A stretch of 64,000 nucleotides of DNA from Nemertoderma westbladi (Eukaryota > Xenacoelomorpha > Nemertodermatida > Nemertodermatidae), in assembly GCA_032718475.1 (NCBI GenBank), contig JAUCBJ010007036.1, forward strand, positions 1 through 64,000. The letters are read 5' to 3'. How positions within the stretch are numbered: the first letter of the stretch is position 1; each line of letters begins with the position of its first letter. The notes under the pieces were generated by a model. The model saw nothing but the letters and a program-made list of their open reading frames with translations. It had not been told where the DNA came from and did not search any database. A program made the position numbers and the translations under genes. This document shows, in pieces, positions 55,050-64,000 of the stretch.

Positions 55050-55192
55050 TAAAATATTATTAATTATTTGCATTGATATATTTATTTTTAATTATTATTT
55101 TTTTTCTATTGATAATCGTTTAGTATATTATCCCACATGGGTAAAACTATAAAATAATGTAGTGGATAAATTGGTGATCTTACAATTCATTT

Positions 55193-55383
55193 ACTTTTTC
55201 GGTATTGGGGCCCCATTTTTTGGATATTTTTTACTAGCTAGTAATTTTTGGAAATTATTTTGGTCATTAATATATTCTTCAACAGTTTAACCTTAAATAT
55301 CATGGACTTTCACATTTTTATAATTTATAAAAATACTAGCTAGCAAAAATATCCAAAAAATGGGGCCCCAATACCGAAAAAGT
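55193..55383. repeat. Long inverted repeat (hairpin)
   Basis: Arms at about 55193-55254 and 55324-55383 pair nearly perfectly (ACTTTTTCGGTATTGGGG, then CCCCATTTTTTGGATATTTTT, then CTAGCTAGTA) with a spacer of about 70 bp. Each arm contains the palindromes GGGGCCCC and CTAGCTAG. It may be a foldback miniature transposon. No target duplication was identified. Confidence 0.85.
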
Positions 55384-57244
55384 GCCCCCCACTGTTGAAT
55401 ACAAAGTAAAATTATGCTAGAGTTTCGATGTAAATACTATGATGTAAGCACTAAATATAAAACGAATAAAATTAACTGAAAATAATTACTGATATAATAG
55501 TTATAGTTTATAACAAATTTTCATATAAATTCATGTAAAAGGTACAATGCAGTGCTAAATAGTAAGTTTACAATTTAAACAGTAGGATACACAGGTAGAA
55601 TTAAGCTAGAGTTTTTTAATAGAGCTAAATACATAACGCATAAAATTACAAATTACATTACATTACATCATTACTGAAATATATTTACTATAATATAATA
55701 TGTTTCGAATCATGTAAATGTATAATGGAGTTTTAAGTGACGAAACAAGACTCGGTATTTTAGAAGTGTTGGGCGAGCCAGGAAAGTAAGGGAGGTTAGC
55801 ATACAGGCACCACTAACTCAATCGGTGTGGCTGTCGATCTGTTGTGTTCAACTTTAAACGTTAATAACTCAGCAAAATGTTGATGAAATCTATCCAAACT
55901 TGGTACACATGTTTTTTGGCAAAAGTTTAGAAATTTTCCAAGTTGAATTTCCGTGTGGCCTTCGAGAAGCTAAGATAATTATTATTATATAATTTCATAC
56001 ACGCCCCGAAGGGTGGTACATAGTACATACACGTTCGTGGGGCCTTCGCGCAGGACGAGGCCCAGTTATGAGATACATAGTTAGATAGGAGTGAGATACT
56101 TAACAATTATACAGCTGTATTCCCCATACCCCCTTATTAAAATGCCCAGTCTCCAGCTATAGCTCCCTCCTTCGTTGGCATGCTTGCAATAGCAAGCATT
56201 AGAAGGGTAACCAGTCCAACCACACCTCACCTCTACTCAAAGGCATCATTGTAATGAACCAGACTAATAAGCCAGCTTGGTTATTGTGTTTAGCTTACAA
56301 AATGATTGGCCGAGTACTTAATCATGATTCTTCGGAATAATTAGCAAAATAATTTCGTTGAGGTGTTGACATGATAAATTAATATCTCAGTATCAATACT
56401 ATCGGCATAAGGTAAGTTTTATATTTCTTACAAATAGGGTCGCCTCCACGCCTACAATATTTAATATATTACTTTATGAGTTTAACATGTTACCAATAAT
56501 ATGAGTTTATTGATTTCTTTGTTGGTTAAATAATTTAAATAATATGCGATCTTTAATTATTTTTGCTAGAAATTTGTGCTGTTTGTATATTTGTGAATCG
56601 CTTCCAGTTGTATTTTGTGTTATATTAAAAATAAATATAACATATTACTTGTAAAACACAAATTTTATGTTAATACCTCTGCCTTTCATAAATCCTGTGT
56701 GCGCCTTTGGGTTGGGATGGTGTAGATTAAGAGGGAGGTTAAGAGGGGGGAGGGGGGGGGGGGCTTTTCCCTCTCTTTGATTTACTGGTGTTTGGTTAAA
56801 TTTCTTAGATACCGAGTTTGTGATACAGTAGAATTGCTCGTGTTGCGTGTATATAATGGGCAGGGTCTACACTACAGTATTTTTGCACAATTTACATATA
56901 CAAGTACAATTCTCAGTTGGACACCAGCACTTTTACCCTGTGCAGAATTTGTGGTGATGGCCTTTAGCTATCAGTTGCGCCGCTACACTGCGTCTTAGGG
57001 TCGGATTGTCCTGTGTCTTGCGTCTTGTGGGTCGGATTCTTTATTGATTTTTCTCTGAATAACAATACCAGGTGTATAAAATACTGTACCTCATACACAC
57101 CCATAGGTTATGCAGGGGAAAATTATCGCTAACCAGAGAGATTAAGCCGTTTCGAAGGATAATTTGTAATTATTACATAAATAATAATCAACTCACTATT
57201 ACGAACATACTGTAAAATCTATATGCATGATCACGTATGCACAC

Positions 57245-57305
57245 ACCTACACACACACACACACCCCCCCACACACACCCCCCCTACACACGTACACACA
57301 CACCC
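57245..57305. repeat. CA-rich microsatellite with C runs
   Basis: ACACAC runs interrupted by CCCCCC. A second pure CA run lies at about 60690-60725. Confidence 0.85.
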
Positions 57306-58094
57306 TTCTGCAAATCGTATATTATCCTAACACCAACACATTTACGTTTTTTACGCGACAGTACTAACACCTAATGACACTGATTTAATTGTGCTAACAC
57401 AACCAGTTCAATGAATGACCGCTAGTAGTGCACACCACACATCAATTCCCCTAACAGGGTAATAACTGGTGTTTAAATTGCCGGCTTCTGAACATTCATT
57501 AAGGAAATCTGTATAAAAGCAATATTGGCTGGAATATATGACTATAATTTAATTTCTAGAATACAACTATTGTGCTAACAACAACCAATAGTAGTATGCT
57601 GATAGCAACTACTGACAACTAAATGTGGTGTAATATAATATGCAATACTGCACATCGCATTATAGCAAAATTAATGCAACATTTATTTCCTACGAGATTG
57701 ACACCGGAATTATCAGTTATTCTGTTAGTCGAAGTAATGAAAGAAGTGGGGTGCTGCACTGTGCTGCACTTCTGTGCTGCACTAACAGACACAAATGTCG
57801 CGTTAGCTCCATGCGCGTTAGATCCCACCGAATTAGATACCACTGCAATGCCTGTCATTAAGTCTTGCGTCGTTAGGTTTCGCCGTATTTTGCAGCAATA
57901 ATTTGTACTTACTGTATATTTGCAGCTGATTTCTAGTATAAATAAGTATAACCAGAGTTATTGACTTTCGTTTTTTGTTTTGGTTAGAATAACATGTTGG
58001 TGGACCTATCGCTGCATGACCTTATGACACAGAAACATCGCGCTAGACTTAAAGCAGAAGGTCTTACTACACTGGAATTTATATTTACGCTCTT

Positions 58095-60140
58095 CACACT
58101 GTACTGTAGTTCAGTTATTAGGAAGCGCAATATTAGCCAGATAAAATACACACTCACCAATATTGGTTACACCTTGCCATATAATTGATTACACTGTAGT
58201 TCAGTTGTTAGCACAATATTAGTTAGCCAGATAATATAAACACACACTCACCAATATTGGTTACACCTTATCATATAATTGATTACACTATAGTTCAGTT
58301 GTTAGCACATTAAGGGTTAGCCAGATAATATAAACACGCACTCGCTAATATTGGTTACACCTTGCCATATAATTGATTGCGCTGTAGTTTAGTTGTTAGC
58401 ACAATATTAGTTAGTCAGATAATATAAATCCACACTCGCTAATATTGGTTACTACTACTACTAGAATCGGCATGCTGCATTACAGCTGCATTTTTAAGAA
58501 TGCTGTGCCGGCTTATCGACAACTCCCTATCACCCATGACATTTGCTAGATCATCCGCATCTTCAAGGCCAGTGTCCTTTAAGATGCGTCTCAAGAAAGT
58601 CATGGGCTTGTCCACCATGCTTATTCACTCCATGAGGCTGCCAAAGTACAAGATTATGCACTGGCTGGTCCTCACGGCGAAAGCAATGTCCTGCAAAGCG
58701 GAGGCGATTTTGTTCTAGTGTCAAGCTTGGGGGAACCAATGAGACACCTCCAATGTTATATAGTGTCTGGTTGGAGATGTGTGCATTGTACTTGACACAA
58801 TGAACCCGGCGTAGCATTCTTGTGAAAGTGCCATCCAGAGATTTCGTGTCCTCCGCAGTTAGAGCCCAGCATGGACTCCCATAGAGGAGTACTGGAACTA
58901 CTGCTGCTCTAAATAATCGGACCTTAAGTGTCCGATTAATTCTCGGTGACTTCCAAATCCTGGAAAGCCTATTAAAGGTTGCCCATGCCTTTCCCTTACG
59001 TATTCGAAGGTCCTCATCTGACTTCCGGATACATGATCCCAGGTAACAGAAGTCATCCACATGCTCAAGCATACCATCTTTTGAGCTTATGCTCATCCGA
59101 TCAGAGACTTGCTGAGGACTTTCAAAGTTAACTGTCAAAATTTTGGTCTTTCTGGAGTTAATAAAAAGACACTAGAAGCAGCATGATCTAATGAGCTGAG
59201 GAGCCGTTGGGCTCCCTCTAGTGATTCTGAGAGTACTCCTAAGTCATCAGCAAAGTCTAGATCAGTTAGGTACTTGGCAGGATTTCCTCGACTTCTGGAG
59301 CCAGTAGGTGGAGTTATGAGCACCCCATCATCATTATGATGATCTAAGGACATGCGTAGAACATAGTCAACAACAATTATTAACAAGAATGGTGCAATTG
59401 TGTCTCCCTGGAGGACGCCCTATAACACTTCAAATGGTTCTGTGTCACCGTCAACAGTAGACACAAATGTTGTCGAACCATCGTATACTGATCGGATTGC
59501 TGCAATAATTTCATCAGGAATCCCATATAATGAAAGTATGCTGAACATACGTGAGCGAGAGACTGATTCAAAGGCCTTGAAGAAGTCAACAAAGATAACA
59601 GCCAGATGCCTGTCTTTCTTTTTTGATAACTCTTCAATTATCCTTCTAAGTGCCAAAATGGGCTCCATGGTCCCACGACCTTTACGGAACCCATTCTGAT
59701 TTCCACGGAGCAGTCTCTCAATGGGATCCCTGATGCGATTTAATAGAATTATATTGTATAGCTTTGCAGCAATCGAGATCAATGAGATTCCCCGAAAAGA
59801 ACCATAGAGTGTTAGGTTGCCCTTCTTGGGAACTGGCACCAACTTATTTGTTTTCATTTCTTGTGGGACTCTTGTTGTTCGGTACATGTCTACTATGATG
59901 GGATAGATGAGCTTTAAACACTCAGGTATTTTAAAGAACTAGAACTAGCTCTTAATATTGGTTACACCTTGTCATATAATTGAATACACTGTAGTTCAGT
60001 TGTTAGCACAATATTAGTTAGCCAGATAATATAAACACACACTCGCTAATATTGGTTACACCTTGTCATATAATTGATTACACTATAGTTCAGTTGTTAG
60101 CACAATGTTAGTTAGCCAGATTATATAGGTACACACTCGT
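58095..60140. repeat. 94-bp satellite interrupted by LINE copy 2
   Basis: Units with TAGTTCAGTTGTTAGCACA, TTAGCCAGATAATATAAACA and CTAATATTGGTTACACCTTG occur at 58095-58450 and resume at 59952-60140 with a period of about 94 bp. The LINE split one satellite. Confidence 0.85.
58451..59936 (-). mobile_element. Non-LTR retrotransposon (LINE), 5'-truncated decayed copy 2
   Basis: Nearly identical to 38648-40140 in the same orientation (most 60-base stretches differ at 0-3 bases). It is inactivated by a 15-base deletion near 58520, a 1-base insertion near 58608, a 4-base deletion near 59171 and an in-frame stop near 59421. The 3' end is a TAG/AGT microsatellite (ACTACTACTACTAG on the plus strand). 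The sequence TAATATTGGTTAC borders both sides, with about 16 extra bases at the 5' junction. It could be a 13-base target duplication, but the host is a tandem repeat carrying the same motif. Confidence 0.9.
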
Positions 60141-60344
60141 CAATATTTGTTTTATTATAGATACATTTAATTTTAGATGTTAGATGAAAAATAGTTTGCC
60201 ACCCATTTGATACGACTACAGCTTTATTAACTTTAGGAAATGTATCTAACATTAGAATTGTTACACACATATGTGAATTTTTGGAATCTAAAAGACCTAT
60301 TATCCAATACATGGAAATGATACATGATACACCTAACAGTAATC

Positions 60345-60465
60345 TTATGGAAACAACACACCTAACAGTAATCGGGTGGAAATAGTACACCTACACCTAA
60401 CAGTAATCGGGTGGAAGCGATACACCTAACAGTAAACGGGTGGAAGCGACACACCTAACATGTGT
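60345..60465. repeat. Short tandem repeat of about 28 bp
   Basis: Three to four units of ACACCTAACAGTAATCGGGT followed by GGAAGCGAT, with GGAAATAGT and AAACGGG variants. Confidence 0.75.
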
Positions 60466-61229
60466 ATTTACAATATATTCACATTGCAGCTGCATGGGGG
60501 CGCAAGATAAAAAAACACACTGAAAATTTATCTGGCAAATTAAATTCACCTAACATAGCTTGAAACTTCGCGAGATGATTTTTTTCGTAATTTGAGACAA
60601 CTGTTAGCGGAAAGTGTTAGCACAATTGCGAAGTTAGCACAATGATTGTGGGAATCTGGCGAAATGTTAGGTGTATTACGCGTTTGCACGCGCACACCCA
60701 CACACACACACACACACACACACAACACATGCATGCACAAGCATTTGCTTGCATAAATAAATCTTATTTATTGTGAAATTTAGTGTATATATTAAATTAA
60801 TCCTACATATATACCAACATGTCATATAAATCTGTATATAATATTTATGTATCATTTTCTTTATAATATGCGGTTCCTTGGGGTTGCCTCCTGTGTTTCT
60901 TCTTTCACATTGACAATTACTTAGTTTATTAGCCCAAACGTGAGCGAATTTACCCGCTTAACCTTCTACAGTATCATAAGCTTTACTAATATTAATCATT
61001 GATGTGCCTTTAGTCTTAGTTAGGGATAGTGGTGTTTGTAAGTAGAGTATAAAAAAAGGTTCAGGTTGTCAAGGTGGTTAAAGCGTCGGTGTTCAAACCT
61101 GAACGTCGAGCCCAAGGTACAGCCCAGTTTTCGTTAACTTTAATTAAGGAACTACAGTAATGTAACTTCAGCCCAAGCAGTTGTAACGGGAAACTGCCAT
61201 ATGCGGGGGGAATAAAGAATAGGGTTGGA

Positions 61230-61321
61230 TAGTGAATCTTGGGAGTTAGTGTGACGCCCTTGGGAGATAGTGTGGCGCCCTTGGGAGATAGTGTGGCGCC
61301 CTTGGGAGATAGTGTGGCGTC
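61230..61321. repeat. 21-bp tandem repeat, about four units
   Basis: Units of TGGGAGATAGTGTGGCGCCC plus T. The period is a multiple of three, so it forms a small open frame with a repeated PLGDSVA; no gene is supported. Confidence 0.85.
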
Positions 61322-62215
61322 CTCCCTGCCTTTACAGATAACAGCCGAGAGAGAGGAGCTTCGGGTTGACTCCGGAGGTTCGTGTTTCTCACGTTCACCG
61401 AAACCAGCGATAGATCAACACGTATAAACAGAATAACATTGAATCAAGGTTATATATATAAACAACAAGTGATCTTTTTCGATTGCGGAGGGTAATCATG
61501 AAAGCCTGTTAAACACTTTAATATTGGACGAAAAATCGTGCGTGCCCAAAAGTATAACGCGAAATAATAACGGTGTAGTACTGAGTAGTATGCAGTGGTT
61601 AGATAGATATATGTATTTATTTATATATTATGTAAAAATCAATAACAAATACACCAAACAATGTATAGGTATTGTCCTACAGTACATTGCTACATATCAC
61701 ATAGGATTACCCCTAAAACTTTGAAGCTTTACTTCCAAGGGGGTCATTTATGTTACTTGGTTACAAAATACAATATTACACTACGCTAACCTAAAACGAA
61801 TATAAAACGTAATTACACAACGTACAAGTTTACCGGCTGCGAGACAATACTCCGACTCAACGATAAATATGTACTGGGTAAGCTATAGAGAGTAATGGGA
61901 TGACAAAATAGGTTCTCTTAAAGAATGTATAACAAACGTGGGGCAAAAAAGTGAAATAGTAAATAAGCCGCAAAGAGGATCATAAAAGCAATCATGAATG
62001 ACTGTAATTAATTATAACGGAATTTTGAATTAATTACAACCGTATTGTAAATATTAAATTGCAAGGGGTTCAACACAAGATACAATTAAATTAGTAAATA
62101 TTATGTAGTTTGTGATTTAAAGTTTTTTATTTGTATAACAGCACGCCACAGCCTTCTAAACAACTCTTAAACGATGTATTACACCCTTTAATTAGTTTTA
62201 CTAGGAACTAAATAT

Positions 62216-62224
62216 GGCGGGAAT
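62216..62224. promoter_or_regulatory. E2F-like site, distal
   Basis: GGCGGGAAT, one base from the E2F consensus (TTTSSCGC on the other strand), about 1.3 kb upstream of the Siva start. Confidence 0.4.
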
Positions 62225-62935
62225 TTTAAACTATATCGAACCCAATATTAGCAATACTGCTATTTAGCTGATTAGTGCAGTAAGCAGTACTGCAGTAGAG
62301 GACCAGGACAGTGAAAGTGAACACAGCTCAGTCAGCAAATTCTGTAAGTACTCAGGTACTATACCGGTACTCTTGTTCTGGTAATCCATAATCAGGACGA
62401 TGAACTTCCAGACTTATCTTCTAGTCGAGTAGACTATAAGTCTGTAAGTTCAGACGTTATACATTATATACAGATATAGGCTATTGAATGCAGTACAGTC
62501 AGATGGTTATCTCAGTATCTAAATGTATATATATATTCGGTCTACCTGCGTCATCCAGTCTTGTCTTGTAGGGCGTAGGGGTAGGGTAGGGTTATACCTA
62601 GTCTCTAAATTGTCTGATTCTGTCAGACTGAGACGGTATTGTATTGTATCGTATCATTTATTGTTTTGGTTCCTTTCAACTCGCCTCTGTAATCTGCTCC
62701 TTTACTAACTGGGCACTAGTAACTTCAGTTTAGGTGATTTCAGGATTTGCAGATTAGGAGGGTCCCCAATTTGACAGAAGTGCCAGAGCTTAGATCTTAG
62801 ACGTTTACTCGTAAGTACTTTATTATGAAGCGCTGTTTACGCCAAAACCATCTGAATAAATCAGTAAATATTATACTCAAGATGTATCAATAAAAAAAAA
62901 ATACTTAAGATGTATCTAAATTCTCCGCCGATATT

Positions 62936-63002
62936 CTCGGGCGAGTTTTTCTCGGCCGAGATTGTCGGCCGAGTTTTCTCGGCCGAGTTTTTCTCGGCCG
63001 AG
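62936..63002. promoter_or_regulatory. Five phased CTCGGCCGAG palindromes
   Basis: Perfect 10-bp palindromes CTCGGCCGAG at 62951, 62978 and 62993, with one-base variants at 62936 (CTCGGGCGAG) and 62964 (GTCGGCCGAG). Spacing is 13-15 bp. A GC-rich island in AT-rich DNA, about 520 bp upstream of Siva. No factor is assigned. Confidence 0.6.
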
Positions 63003-63021
63003 AATTTATAATATTAAAGAT

Positions 63022-63094
63022 TGTAACGGCGGGAAATTTAAAAGGAAATTACAAAGGGAAAGGAAAGTAACATTTTAAATTTCCCGCCGTAACA
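63022..63094. promoter_or_regulatory. Inverted pair of E2F consensus sites upstream of Siva
   Basis: GGCGGGAAA at 63028-63036 and TTTCCCGCC at 63080-63088 are perfect E2F-type sites. Each sits in a 22-bp arm (63022-63043 and 63073-63094) that pairs with the other at 21 of 22 positions. They lie about 430-500 bp upstream of the Siva ATG. From established knowledge, the mammalian SIVA gene is reported as an E2F1 and p53 target, which fits. Confidence 0.6.
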
Positions 63095-63520
63095 ACTTTT
63101 AAGATTATAAATTCACTTTATACTTAGTTTAAAATAGTCTCATTACATAGTTTATTGCTTTCGTCAAATCCATACATAAACACCGTCTCAGTCAGTGTTG
63201 GCTTGTATATCATTACGTAGTGTAACATAGTACAATCAGACAGTAGCCGAGTACACCTAGCTACATCAAGAGCTGCCAGTAGTATCATAAATTCTACCAA
63301 GTACAGACGTACTGCTGCCCGGTGCAGTGCTTAAGCAGACCTCTCTCGTGGCGTCCAGCTACCCTAGCCTTAAAATAAAACTGTGAGTCCCTGTTGTCTG
63401 CCCACTACTAGTCCAGCATGTTTACAATACAAATACACCCTGGTGTAGGCTTACTACTCCCTTGGTTCGCTTGTTTGGTTGTCCAGTGATTATTTCGTAT
63501 TTTGCTACCGACGGAAAACA

Positions 63521-64000
63521 ATGCCTAAACGTCACTGTCCATTCACAACCTCCAGTCCTCAACTGAAAGTTAACGTTGGCGTTAAAGAAATTAACGCAGG
63601 GGTTGATTGTGTGGAACGAATGAAAAAAGTTTACGAAAGGACACAGAATCTACTAGCAATGGGTTCGGCTATTGCGTTTACGAGTGCAACAGCGGCCTCA
63701 CCAGTATGTACTTGTAATGATCAAGATCATCGCGAAACTGCAGAAGCGTCCAACGGACAGGCTACTATCACTGAAGCAATGGGTCTGCATAAACCCGCGA
63801 ACAATAATGTCGGCATCAATAGACCGTGTTGCAGCAACCAACAAGCAAACACCCAACATCTATGTTACTACTGCTCAAGTGTTCTTTGTAGCCATTGCGA
63901 TTATGTTTGTGCTATCTGTTCCCGTTATTGCTGTTCAAATTGTTCAGTCACTAATTATGACAACTCCGACAATCAACAGATTTGCTTAGATTGCGCTTAG
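63521..64000 (+). CDS. SIVA1: Siva-type pro-apoptotic zinc-binding protein, intronless
   Basis: 159 aa, ending in TAG at the last three bases of the window (human SIVA1: 175 aa). It opens with MPKRHCPF, the family N-terminus, which fixes the start at 63521 rather than an upstream non-ATG codon at 63479. LKVNVGVKEINAGV and VYERTQNLLAMGS match the conserved N-terminal helix region. The C-terminal third (103-159) is cysteine-rich: PCCSN, CYYC, CSHC, CAIC, CCSNC and CLDCA, the zinc-binding domain. Siva proteins bind TNF-receptor-family tails and act in apoptosis. The middle (60-100) is divergent and low in conservation. Mammalian SIVA1 has several exons; here the coding region is one exon. Confidence 0.93.
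   Translation: MPKRHCPFTTSSPQLKVNVGVKEINAGVDCVERMKKVYERTQNLLAMGSAIAFTSATAASPVCTCNDQDHRETAEASNGQATITEAMGLHKPANNNVGINRPCCSNQQANTQHLCYYCSSVLCSHCDYVCAICSRYCCSNCSVTNYDNSDNQQICLDCA

Larger units (their letters stand above)
55050..63520. other. Intergenic region between NOX and Siva
   Basis: 8.5 kb holding an inverted repeat (55193-55383), a CA microsatellite (57245-57305), a 94-bp satellite interrupted by LINE copy 2 (58095-60140), short tandem repeats near 60345-60465 and 61230-61321, and probable Siva promoter elements after 62.2 kb. The overlapping open frames at 57619-57901 have no recognised family. A stretch near 61060-61110 (AAGGTGGTTAAAGCGTCGG, then GTTCAAACCTG) faintly resembles tRNA-type A and B boxes of a SINE but is not a tRNA. 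Confidence 0.6.

Noticed and set aside
57619-57901. Overlapping open frames of 92, 79 and 73 codons
   Set aside because: Frames on both strands overlap, none shows a domain, and the sequence is partly CTGCA-repetitive. An exon cannot be excluded but is unsupported.
61060-61110. tRNA gene suggested by box-like GTGGTTAAAGCG and GTTCAAACC
   Set aside because: No cloverleaf can be folded (acceptor and anticodon stems absent); at most a fragment of a tRNA-derived SINE.

Overview
This is animal nuclear DNA, about 63% A+T by eye. It has intron-rich genes, long introns, many tandem repeats, a LINE-type retrotransposon and miniature DNA transposons. Nothing looks bacterial. The Wnt, class IA PI3K, NOX2-type oxidase and Siva genes point to a metazoan. 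Introns dominated by tandem arrays that start at splice donors suggest a marine invertebrate deuterostome. I recall, without being able to verify it, that donor-spanning minisatellites were described in amphioxus, so a cephalochordate is my tentative guess.

Layout. 1-830: a 63-bp minisatellite. 1459-10585, minus strand: a complete six-exon Wnt gene (360 aa), with a 44-bp minisatellite filling much of intron 2. 13.0-17.2 kb and 18.4-20.2 kb: two large intergenic minisatellites. 20687-49551, minus strand: a complete twelve-exon PIK3CA (p110-alpha) orthologue. All splice phases close and give 1060 aa. Its introns hold a 36-bp array (intron 11), a 6-kb 20-bp array (intron 9), a truncated LINE with a 13-bp target duplication (intron 2), and a hAT-like insertion 4 bp inside intron 2. 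53367-55049, plus strand: an intronless NOX2-type NADPH oxidase. 58.4-59.9 kb: a second, decayed LINE copy inside a 94-bp satellite. 63521-64000, plus strand: an intronless Siva-type pro-apoptotic gene preceded by paired E2F-type sites.

The most striking signal is in the repeats. In three introns of two unrelated genes (Wnt intron 2, PIK3CA introns 3 and 9) the tandem repeat begins exactly at the 5' splice junction, and its monomer contains the last exon bases plus the first intron bases. The largest array therefore carries about 300 copies of a near-consensus donor site. In all three cases the first intronic codon is an in-frame stop, so only the first donor gives a full product. A smaller array in PIK3CA intron 7 repeats a 3' splice-site-like motif just upstream of the real acceptor.

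The genes do not form one pathway. Wnt and PI3K are signalling genes in tandem on the minus strand. PIK3CA and NOX are divergent, with 3.8 kb between their start codons. Only coding parts were modelled; UTR exons were not identified.
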